Assembly (NCBI GenBank): GCA_024304885.1
Contig: JALJOM010000008.1
Span: 372,001 to 436,000 of the forward strand
Reading direction: 5' to 3'
Source of the DNA: Beijerinckiaceae bacterium
GTDB taxonomy: Bacteria; Pseudomonadota; Alphaproteobacteria; Rhizobiales; Beijerinckiaceae
Length of the DNA stretch: 64,000 bases
This document shows positions 45,774 to 53,311 of the stretch, in pieces (the first letter of the stretch is position 1; every line of letters starts with the position of its first letter). Position numbers and translations under genes: made by a program. Under the pieces are notes generated by a model, which made no database searches, was not told the origin of the DNA, and saw nothing but the letters and a program-made list of their open reading frames with translations.

Positions 45774-47972
45774 ATGAGGAGAGGCAGCAGCACCTTTCTC
45801 TTGGCCGCGTCCGTCGGTGCCGTTCTCGCGTCGGGTTTCGCGCTGCAACGGCCGGAAGGCCGCGCGCCCGAGCCGGCCGCAGAGAAACCGGGCGACTCCC
45901 CCGCGCTGACGCGAGCGATTCTCGCGCACGGTCACGAACGGTCGGAGATCGAGCTGTTTCGACCCGGGATCGACCCTCCCGGCGTGTTCCATCCGAGCCG
46001 AGTGCCGGATGCCCGTGGCCGAGAGCCCGACGGGCCGGACGAGCCCGCCGCCGTTCTGGCGCGATATTCCGCCGACGATCTCGCGGCGTTCTCACGAGCG
46101 ATCGGCTTCTACAAGAGCGGCGATCTCGGCGGGGGCGACCTCGCCGCGCGGGAGGTCGCGGCGCCGATTCTCGCGACGGCGCTCGAATGGATCGCCTTGC
46201 GCAAGGCCCCGCGGGAAGCGGGGTTCGAACGGCTGCAGGCCTTCGCTGCGGCCCATGCCGATTGGCCGGGCCTCGCATGGCTGCGCAAGCGCAGCGAGGA
46301 AGCTTTGCTCGGCGACCGCAAGAGCGATGATCTCGTGAAGGCCTATTTCGCCCACACGCCCCCGCAGACGCCCGCCGGCAAGCTCGCGCTCGCCGGCGTG
46401 CTGGACCGGGGCGGCGAGACCGCCGCGGCGGCGCGCCTCGTGCGCTCGGTGTGGCGCGAGGACGACATCAACGCCTGGCTCGAAGCCAAGGTCCGGACCG
46501 AGCTCGGCGGCCTGCTCGACCGGGCGGACCACAAGTTTCGCGCCGATCGGCTGCTCTACAAGGCGGGGCAGGCCGCGGCGGCGATGCGCGCGGCCAATCT
46601 CGTCGGCAAGGACGTGCTCGCGCTCGCCAAGGCGCGCGCGTCCGTCAAGGCCGAGGTGCCGAGCGACAAGGCCATGGCTGCGGTGGCGCCCGCGCTGCGC
46701 TCCGATCCAGGCTATATCTACGCGCGAATCCAGGTGCTGCGCCGGGCCGGCAAGATTCGCGAGGCTGCCGATCTTCTGCTCACGGCTCCGCGCGAGAAGG
46801 ACGCGATCATCGACGGCGACGAATGGTGGATCGAGCGGCGCCTGGTCGCCCGCAAGATCCTCGATCTCGGCGACGCGCGCACGGCCTACAGGATTTGCGC
46901 CGATCACGCGGCGGCGGCCGACGCCATGGTGATCGACGCCGAGTTCCACGCCGGCTGGATCGCACTGCGTTTCTTGCATGATCCGGTTCTCGCCGAGGTG
47001 CATTTCACGAAGGCCGCCGCGGTCGCCGAGACCCCGATGTCGCGGGCCCGCGCCGCCTATTGGCAGGGACGAGCCGCAGAGGCCGCGGTCGGCGACAGCG
47101 CACACGCTCGCGCGCGCGCCTTCTTCGAGGAAGCCGCCTCGCATCCGGCGACCTATTACGGCCAGCTCGCCCGCGCCAAGCTCGGTATCACGAGCCTTCC
47201 CATCCGGTCGATCTCCGAGGTGGCACGGAGCGGCGAGCGGGCGGAGGCGATCCGGGTCATCGAGCTGCTCTACGCGCTCGACGAGAAGGATATCGCCGAG
47301 CCCCTCGTGATGGACACCGTGCGCCACCTCTCCGACGAGCGGCAGGTGGCCGCGCTCGGGACGATCGTCGCGGCGCGCGAGGACGCGCGGCTCTCGCTCG
47401 CGGTCGGCAAGATCGCGAGCCAGCGCGGCTTCGCGCTCGATGCGCTCGCCTTCCCTTCCTATGGCGTCCCGTCCTTCGTCCCCTTGCGCAATTCCGCCCC
47501 CGCCTCGATCGTCTATGCGATCGCGCGCCAGGAGAGCGCGTTCAACCCCAGGGCCGTATCGACCGCGGGCGCGAAAGGTCTGATGCAGATGCTGACGGCG
47601 ACGGCGCGGAGCACGGCGGCGCGCGCCTCGATCGCCTTCGACGCGGCGCGGCTCGTCTCCGACCCCGCCTTCAACGCGCAGCTCGGCGCGGCCCATCTCG
47701 GCGACTTGCTCGACGCCCACAGGGGATCCTGCATCCTGGCCTTCGCGGCCTATAACGCAGGCCCGGGGCGGGTGCGCGAATGGGTCGAAGCCTATGGCGA
47801 CCCGCGCAAGCCCGACGTCGATCCGATCGACTGGGTCGAGCGGATTCCGTTCACCGAGACTCGCAACTACGTCCAGCGTGTCACCGAGAACCTTCAGGTC
47901 TATCGGGTCCGTTTCGGCGAGCCTGCCGCGTCTCCGTTCGAGCGGATGCCGCGGATCGAGGCGAAGCTCTGA
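45774..47972 (+). CDS. Soluble-lytic-transglycosylase-type murein hydrolase
   Basis: A 732-residue exported GH23 enzyme of the Slt70 type that cleaves peptidoglycan glycan chains to anhydro-muropeptides. It has an N-terminal signal segment (TFLLAASVGAVLASGFAL), a long alpha-superhelical U region (about residues 90-540) and a C-terminal SLT domain with catalytic Glu in IARQESAFN, AKGLMQMLTATAR, and FAAYNAGPGRVREW. ETRNYVQRVTENLQVYR closes the domain. It is divergent from dapA-smpB, as in related genomes. Confidence 0.92.
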   Translation: MRRGSSTFLLAASVGAVLASGFALQRPEGRAPEPAAEKPGDSPALTRAILAHGHERSEIELFRPGIDPPGVFHPSRVPDARGREPDGPDEPAAVLARYSADDLAAFSRAIGFYKSGDLGGGDLAAREVAAPILATALEWIALRKAPREAGFERLQAFAAAHADWPGLAWLRKRSEEALLGDRKSDDLVKAYFAHTPPQTPAGKLALAGVLDRGGETAAAARLVRSVWREDDINAWLEAKVRTELGGLLDRADHKFRADRLLYKAGQAAAAMRAANLVGKDVLALAKARASVKAEVPSDKAMAAVAPALRSDPGYIYARIQVLRRAGKIREAADLLLTAPREKDAIIDGDEWWIERRLVARKILDLGDARTAYRICADHAAAADAMVIDAEFHAGWIALRFLHDPVLAEVHFTKAAAVAETPMSRARAAYWQGRAAEAAVGDSAHARARAFFEEAASHPATYYGQLARAKLGITSLPIRSISEVARSGERAEAIRVIELLYALDEKDIAEPLVMDTVRHLSDERQVAALGTIVAAREDARLSLAVGKIASQRGFALDALAFPSYGVPSFVPLRNSAPASIVYAIARQESAFNPRAVSTAGAKGLMQMLTATARSTAARASIAFDAARLVSDPAFNAQLGAAHLGDLLDAHRGSCILAFAAYNAGPGRVREWVEAYGDPRKPDVDPIDWVERIPFTETRNYVQRVTENLQVYRVRFGEPAASPFERMPRIEAKL

Positions 47973-48083
47973 GGGAGCGGCGGAGAATTCTCGAACAGAG
48001 GGCGGGCCCCCTCGAGGTCGCGACTGCTCCGAGCCTCGTTTCGGTCGGGTCCCTGGCTCCGGCGCGGCCTCACCCGGCGCGTG

Positions 48084-48746
48084 TTAGGGACCTTCGCCCC
48101 CGACCACGTCTCGCGTCCGGGCGAATGCCGTCCCGAACACATCGTCCCAATAAGGCGCGCTGACCCCGAAGCCGCGCGTCGGATCCCTGAAATGATGCAG
48201 CATATGGGCGCGGCGCAGCGCGATGCCGAGCCGCGTCCGCGGCGTGCGGTGATGCACATGGTAATGGACCATGTCATAGCCGATGTAGCCGACGACGAAG
48301 CCCATCAGGACCGGATAGCCGAGCGGCATTCCGAACAGGAGCCGCGCGACGCCGTGCGCGATCAGCATGATCGGCGCGCTGAGCAGGACCGGCATCACGA
48401 GCCGCAGCGGGTCGTTCGGATGCACGTGATGCACGCCATGGACGAGGTAATGGATGCGCGCGCCGATCGTGCCGGGAAGCTCGTAATGGAACAGGAACCT
48501 GTGGCCGAGATATTCGGTCAGGGTCCAAAGGACATAGCCGAGCGCCGCGAGGGCGAGGACAAGCGGCAGCGAGTAGGCGCGAAGGCTCACAAAGCCGAGG
48601 AGCGCGACGACAGGCAGGTAGACGACGAGCGGCACGGTCCAATGGACCCGCGACAGCTTGTCGAGAACCGAGTTCTCGAAGATGCGCGGGGAGGCGCTGA
48701 GGGGATCGGCGTCGTTCGGCAGCGCGGGGTCGAGGTTCTCGGTCAT
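48084..48746 (-). CDS. Fatty-acid-hydroxylase / sterol-desaturase family membrane protein
   Basis: A 220-residue di-iron membrane oxygenase. His-rich boxes GHRFLFHYE, VHGVHHVHPND, HYHVHHRTP and HMLHHFRD are the clustered metal ligands of the FA2H/ERG3 superfamily. Four helices (VVYLPVVALLGFVSL, LPLVLALAALGYVLW and two around MLIAHGVARLLFG) bring them together. FA2H-like members hydroxylate acyl chains at position 2; the precise substrate is not evident. It follows the transglycosylase gene convergently. Confidence 0.85.
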   Translation of the reverse strand: MTENLDPALPNDADPLSASPRIFENSVLDKLSRVHWTVPLVVYLPVVALLGFVSLRAYSLPLVLALAALGYVLWTLTEYLGHRFLFHYELPGTIGARIHYLVHGVHHVHPNDPLRLVMPVLLSAPIMLIAHGVARLLFGMPLGYPVLMGFVVGYIGYDMVHYHVHHRTPRTRLGIALRRAHMLHHFRDPTRGFGVSAPYWDDVFGTAFARTRDVVGGEGP

Positions 48747-48770
48747 TCGCTCCGTCGTCGATTCGAGGGA

Positions 48771-49742
48771 TCAGGCGGGTCCCAATTCGTGGACGCTGAA
48801 CAGGTTGTCCGGGTCGGTCCAGACCTGGTGCCCATGCCAGCCGGCGCGGCTCGCGAGCGCCTGGAACTGCGCAACGGTGTACTTATAGGAATTTTCGGTG
48901 TGGATCCGTTCACCTTTCGCAAAACGGATGTCTCGGCCGGTGATCTCCACCGATTGATCGTCGAGGCTCACGAGATACATCTCGATCCGCTGCTCGTGCT
49001 CGTTATAGACTGCGGAATGGGCGAACCTTGCGACCTCGAAGGTCGCTCCCATCTCCCGGTTCAGGCGAACGAGGAGGTTCAGGTTGAACAGGGCGGTCAC
49101 GCCCGCCGCGTCGTTATAGGCGGCGACGAGATGGCCGGGATCCTTGACGAGATCGACACCGACGACGAGCCTCGAGCCGGCGCCGAGCGTGCGTGCCAGG
49201 GACCCCAACAGGGCGCATGCCTCGTCAGGAGCGAAATTGCCGATCGTCGAGCCCGGGAAGAAGCCGAGCCGCGGACGCTTCGCCAAGGCGGCAGGAAGAG
49301 CGAGCGGATCGGTGAAATCACCGACGGTGGGCAGAAGCCGCAGGGCCGGGAACCGTGCGGCGAGCCGCGTGCAGGCCTCGTCGAGAGCGCTCGCCGACAC
49401 GTCGATCGGGGCATAGGCGGCAAGCGCCGGCAGGGCCTCGAGCAGGAGCTCGGTCTTGCGGCTCGAGCCCGAGCCGAGCTCGACGAGAATGCTGCCCGGC
49501 GCGGTTCGGGCGGCGATCTCCGGCGCATGGGCCACGAGGATCGCGGTCTCGACCCGGGTCGGGTAATATTCCGGCTGCAGGCAGATCTCCTCGAAGAGCG
49601 CGCTGCCGCGCGCGTCGTAGAAATAGCTGCAGGGCAGCGACTTCTGCGCCCGGGTCAATCCGGCGACGATGTCGCGGCGCACGGCCGCCGCGCCGGACGT
49701 CTCGAGGGCGGCCGGGGTGCGTTGCGTGGCGATTCTCGTCAT
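48771..49742 (-). CDS. egtD: L-histidine N-alpha-methyltransferase EgtD
   Basis: Trimethylates histidine to hercynine with SAM, the first step of ergothioneine synthesis. The 323-residue protein fits EgtD: SYFYDARGSALFEEIC, QPEYYPTRVE, the SAM-binding LVELGSGSSRKTELLLEAL, FFPGSTIGNF and EMYLVSLDDQ. It overlaps the end of egtB by 4 bases (ATGA), so the two are translationally coupled. Confidence 0.93.
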   Translation of the reverse strand: MTRIATQRTPAALETSGAAAVRRDIVAGLTRAQKSLPCSYFYDARGSALFEEICLQPEYYPTRVETAILVAHAPEIAARTAPGSILVELGSGSSRKTELLLEALPALAAYAPIDVSASALDEACTRLAARFPALRLLPTVGDFTDPLALPAALAKRPRLGFFPGSTIGNFAPDEACALLGSLARTLGAGSRLVVGVDLVKDPGHLVAAYNDAAGVTALFNLNLLVRLNREMGATFEVARFAHSAVYNEHEQRIEMYLVSLDDQSVEITGRDIRFAKGERIHTENSYKYTVAQFQALASRAGWHGHQVWTDPDNLFSVHELGPA

Positions 49743-51193
49743 CGGGCCTCGTCGGGTAGATCATGACACGTGATCGATTCTCGAGGGATTGGCGCGGGAT
49801 GCGGGCGGAAAGCCGGTGTCCACCTTTCCTCATCCCGCGCCAAGCGCAGACCGTTGAACTGCCAGCGCTGGTGGGGATAGAAGAAGTTGCGATAGGTCGC
49901 ACGGGCCTGCGCGTCCGGCGTGACACAGGAGGCGCCGCGCAGGACCATCTGGTTGCACATGAACTTCCCGTTGTACTCGCCGAGAGCGCCGGCGGCCGCG
50001 CGAAACCCGGGGTAGGGGCTATAGGCGCTCGCCGTCCATTCCCAGGCATCGCCGAACATCTGGGTCACGCCGCGCCCTGAACGTGCGGGGAGCGGGCGCA
50101 GCGCATCCTGGCCGAGCATATTGCCCTCGACGGGCAGATCTACCGCCGCGATCTCCCATTCGGCCTCGGTCGGCAGACGCTTCCCGGCCCATCTCGCGAA
50201 GGCATCCGCCTCGTAGAAGCTCACATGGCAGACCGGCGCGGCAGGATCGACCGCCTGCAAGCCGAGGAGAGTCATCTGCAGCCACGTCCCGTCCCGCTCC
50301 TCCCAATAGAGCGGGGCTCGCCACGCCTCGCTGCGGACGATCTGCCAGCCGTCGGAGAGCCAAAGCCTCGGATCGCGATATCCGCCATCGGTCATGAAGG
50401 CGTGCCACTCGCCGTTGGTGACGAGCTGGTCGGCGAGCGCGAAGGGCTCGAGGAAAACCCGATGCCGCGGCCCCTCGTTGTCGAAGCAGAAAGCCTCGCC
50501 GTCCGCGCCGATCTCGACGAGGCCGCCCTCGTGAGCCACGAAGGTCGGTTCCCGGCGCTCGCACTGCTGCAGAAGCACGGGGCGGTCCCGATAGGCCGGA
50601 CGCAAGGGATTGGCCGCGAACAGGGCGAGAATATCGGTGAGGATCAACTCCTGGTGCTGCATCTCGTGGTCGATGCCGAGCTCGAGCCGCGCCGCGACCT
50701 CGGGCTCCTCCGCGCGTCCGATCTCCTCCAAATCCTGCAGTGCTTCGTCGACATGGTTGCGATAGGCGCGAACCTCGCCCGAGGTCGGCCGGGTCAAGAG
50801 GCCCCGCGAAGGGCGTGGCTGACGCTCTCCTTGCGCCTCATAGTAGGAATTGAAGCAATAGGCGAAGCGCTCGTCGAAGGTGCGGTAGCCCGGCAGGAAG
50901 GGCTGGAGGACGAAGGTCTCGAAGAACCAGCTCGTATGGGCGAGGTGCCATTTGGTCGGGCTCGCGTCGTCGTGGGCCTGGGCGCACTGGTCCTCGACGC
51001 CGAGCGGCTCCGCCAGCGCGTTGGTTCGGGCGCGGGTCTCGATAAGCCTCCGAGCGAGGCTCGCGTGAGCGTCGGTTCCCGAGTCCGGGCTGGGCGCAAC
51101 CGCCGGTCTGGTCAGCAAGGCGGGCCCTCCCTCAGCCAAAGCGCGAGAATAATTTTCTCGTTCAGAACGGCAGAGCGTCGTGCTCGGTTCCAT
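49739..51193 (-). CDS. egtB: Ergothioneine sulfoxide synthase EgtB
   Basis: A 484-residue non-haem iron enzyme that couples hercynine to a thiol (gamma-Glu-Cys or Cys) with O2. The N-terminal DinB-like bundle holds the iron ligands, one in TKWHLAHTSWFFETF and two in GIDHEMQHQEL, and the C-terminal FGE-like domain reads VTNGEWHAFMTDGGY, PVCHVSFYEADAFARWAGKRLPTEAEWE, TQMFGDAWEWTASAY and VLRGASC. The start is uncertain: ATG 51193 is used, although the frame is open to a TTG at 51250. egtD follows by an ATGA overlap. No egtC is near, as in methylobacterial pathways that use a different thiol donor. Confidence 0.9.
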   Translation of the reverse strand: MEPSTTLCRSERENYSRALAEGGPALLTRPAVAPSPDSGTDAHASLARRLIETRARTNALAEPLGVEDQCAQAHDDASPTKWHLAHTSWFFETFVLQPFLPGYRTFDERFAYCFNSYYEAQGERQPRPSRGLLTRPTSGEVRAYRNHVDEALQDLEEIGRAEEPEVAARLELGIDHEMQHQELILTDILALFAANPLRPAYRDRPVLLQQCERREPTFVAHEGGLVEIGADGEAFCFDNEGPRHRVFLEPFALADQLVTNGEWHAFMTDGGYRDPRLWLSDGWQIVRSEAWRAPLYWEERDGTWLQMTLLGLQAVDPAAPVCHVSFYEADAFARWAGKRLPTEAEWEIAAVDLPVEGNMLGQDALRPLPARSGRGVTQMFGDAWEWTASAYSPYPGFRAAAGALGEYNGKFMCNQMVLRGASCVTPDAQARATYRNFFYPHQRWQFNGLRLARDEERWTPAFRPHPAPIPRESITCHDLPDEAR

Positions 51194-51282
51194 CCCGGAA
51201 CGAGCCGGAGCACCGACTGCTGGCCAAGGCACCAGCCGCTTGTTATGCAAATTGAAAAACCTCGAATCCCGTCTGACGAAAC

Positions 51283-52734
51283 ATGTCGACCAAAATTTTC
51301 ATCAGCTACCGGCGCGACGACAGCGCCTTTGCCGCCCGCGGCGTGCATGACCGGCTGGAGCGAGAATTCGGCCGCGACTCCGTCTTCATGGATGTGGATT
51401 CGATTGCGCTCGGCGTCGATTTCGTCGATGTGCTCGGCGCCGCGGTGGCCAAATGCGACGCGTTGCTCGCGATCATCGGGCCGGATTGGCTGGACACGCG
51501 CGACGAGACGGGTCGCCGTCGTCTCGACAACGATCACGATTTCGTTCGCGTCGAGATCGCCGCGGCGCTGAAGCGCGACATTCCCGTCATCCCGATCCTG
51601 CTCGAGGGCACGTATGTGCCGAAGCCCGAGCACCTCCCCGACGACCTCGACGGCCTCGCCCGGCGCAACGGCTTGGATGTCCGCCATGCCTCGTTCCACG
51701 AGGATTTGGATCGGCTCGTTCGCGCCTTGCGCGGCACGGTCCCGGCGACGGGGGCGCCCGCCCCGGATCGGGCCGTTCGCTCGAGCAAAGCCGAGAATGA
51801 CTCCGGCGTTCTCGCGCCTCCTGCGTTCGTGGCCGACGGCCGATCGGCCGAAGTGCCCCTGGCCGCGGGCGGCAGCGAGCCTGTCGTGGCGAAGGATCGG
51901 TCGCCGAAGGTCGCGAGGCTGCTAGGGCCCCGCCTCCTGATCGGAGCAGCTCTCCTGTCGGCAACGGTGCCCGTCGGACTCCTTTTCTACCTCGGGCGGG
52001 CACCGGAGCTTCGGGATTGCGCGAACGTCTGCCCCGCGATGATCGAAATCCCCGCCGGCACGTTCATCATGGGATCGCCAACGGACGAGCCCCGTCGATA
52101 CAGCTTCGAAGGCCCGCAGCACGAGGTGACGATCGCCGTACCCTTCGCCGTCTCCAAATACGAGGTGACCTTCGACGAGTGGGATGCTTGCGTCGCGGCG
52201 AACGCCTGCCCCCATGTCGAGGACAGGGGAGGACGCGGACGCAAGCCGGTGATCAACGTGAGCTGGGACGCTGCAAAGCAATATGTGCGCTGGCTCTCGA
52301 AGGTCACCGGGAAGGCCTATCGGCTCTTGACGGAATCCGAATGGGAATATGCCGCGCGAGCAGGGTCGAAAACCAGCTACTCCTGGGGGAACGCCCCAGG
52401 CACGGGCAATGCCAATTGTGCCAATTGCGGCAGCCGGTGGGACGGGCGAGGGACCGCGCCGGTCGGATCGTTCAGGCCCAACGCGTTCGGCCTCCACGAC
52501 ATGCACGGCAACGCCGGGGAGTGGGTCGAGGACGTGTTCCACGATCGCTACGACGGCGCACCGGCGGACGGCTCGGCCTGGCTTCGCGGCGGGGATCCGA
52601 GCAACCGGACCCACCGTGACGGTTCCTGGCTCGAGACGGCGAACTTCCTTCGCTCTGCCTCCCGTGGCATGGCCGGGGCCGACGAGCGGCGTGACACCCT
52701 CGGCTTCCGTGTCGCGCGGGCCCTGACCCCTTAG
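51283..52734 (+). CDS. TIR - transmembrane - FGE-like domain protein
   Basis: A 483-residue protein of three parts. Residues 1-150 form a TIR domain (KIFISYRRDDS, FMDVDSI, LLAIIGPDWL) with Glu91 in FVRVEIAAAL at the place of the catalytic Glu of NAD-cleaving TIRs. A disordered linker leads to one helix (about 217-238, LLIGAALLSATVPVGLLFYL). Residues about 250-483 form an FGE/SUMF1-like domain (MIEIPAGTFIMGSP, VSKYEVTFDEWDAC, INVSWDAAKQYVRW, YRLLTESEWEYAARAG, GLHDMHGNAGEWVED, GFRVAR) that would face the periplasm; the FGE catalytic Cys pair near the end is missing. TAG stop lies in repeat copy 4. Divergent from egtB. Role unknown; signalling or defence is possible. Confidence 0.88.
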   Translation: MSTKIFISYRRDDSAFAARGVHDRLEREFGRDSVFMDVDSIALGVDFVDVLGAAVAKCDALLAIIGPDWLDTRDETGRRRLDNDHDFVRVEIAAALKRDIPVIPILLEGTYVPKPEHLPDDLDGLARRNGLDVRHASFHEDLDRLVRALRGTVPATGAPAPDRAVRSSKAENDSGVLAPPAFVADGRSAEVPLAAGGSEPVVAKDRSPKVARLLGPRLLIGAALLSATVPVGLLFYLGRAPELRDCANVCPAMIEIPAGTFIMGSPTDEPRRYSFEGPQHEVTIAVPFAVSKYEVTFDEWDACVAANACPHVEDRGGRGRKPVINVSWDAAKQYVRWLSKVTGKAYRLLTESEWEYAARAGSKTSYSWGNAPGTGNANCANCGSRWDGRGTAPVGSFRPNAFGLHDMHGNAGEWVEDVFHDRYDGAPADGSAWLRGGDPSNRTHRDGSWLETANFLRSASRGMAGADERRDTLGFRVARALTP

Positions 52735-52835
52735 AGCGGTTTCCGGTCCAGCGGCATCGGAAACCGCTCTACATTTTTGTTTTATCGCATTTTCGCGACG
52801 CGAACCGATATCCGTTTCGCTGGAAAATGCTCTAG
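52732..52835 (+). repeat. Two-hairpin dispersed repeat, copy 4 (short form)
   Basis: Hairpin A, TAGAGCGGTTTCCGGTCC / GGCATCGGAAACCGCTCTA, is nearly perfect. The linker CATTTTTGTTTTATC is AT-rich. Hairpin B pairs GCATTTTCGCGACGCGAA with TTCGCTGGAAAATGC and ends TCTAG. It lacks the inserted segment of copies 1-3. The first three bases are the stop codon of the TIR-FGE gene. Confidence 0.88.
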
Positions 52836-52843
52836 CCCGTATG

Positions 52844-53311
52844 TCAGGCCTTGGCGCGCGCCTTCTTGGCGGCGCGCATGAGGTCGAGGCATTCGCGGGT
52901 CGAGGCCATGTCGAGAGCGCTGAACCCGTCGTTCTCGTAATCGAGGTCGGCGCCGGCCTCGATGAGGCGCGCGAGCGCTCGCGCCTTGCCTGCCGACGCG
53001 GCGTACATCAAAGCCGTCGAGCCGTTGACGTTCTTGTGGTCGAGATCGGCGCCCGCCGCGACGAGAAGCGAGACGATCTCGGGATCGTCGCCGACGCAAG
53101 CGAGCCAGAGCGGCTGGCTGCCGTCGCTGTTGCAAGCGTCCACGCGCGCGCCCGCCGCGAGGAGCTCGGCGACCAGCGACGGCGGGCCTTGATGCGCGGC
53201 GTGCATCAAAGGCGTCATGTCGTTCGCGATGCGCGCATTGGCGTCGTCGATCGGGAAGCCCTTGGCGACCAGAAAAGCCTCGAGCTCGGCGCTCGGCGCA
53301 AAGCCGCTCAT
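52844..53311 (-). CDS. Ankyrin-repeat protein of the nif-associated operon
   Basis: A 155-residue soluble protein made of about four ankyrin repeats, each with the typical D-x-G-x-T-x-L/A and A-x-x-G pattern: NDMTPLMHAAHQG, LLAAGARVDACNSDGSQPLW, LVAAGADLDHKNVNGSTALM, LIEAGADLDYENDGFSALDM. It would mediate protein contacts. Its ATG overlaps the stop of the preceding SagB-rhodanese gene by 4 bases, so it is translationally coupled to it. The partner is unknown, though the location beside nitrogenase genes suggests a nitrogen-fixation role. Confidence 0.85.
   Translation of the reverse strand: MSGFAPSAELEAFLVAKGFPIDDANARIANDMTPLMHAAHQGPPSLVAELLAAGARVDACNSDGSQPLWLACVGDDPEIVSLLVAAGADLDHKNVNGSTALMYAASAGKARALARLIEAGADLDYENDGFSALDMASTRECLDLMRAAKKARAKA

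Noticed and set aside
51283-52734. Diversity-generating retroelement target
   Set aside because: The FGE-like fold is suggestive, but no reverse transcriptase or template repeat lies within the window.
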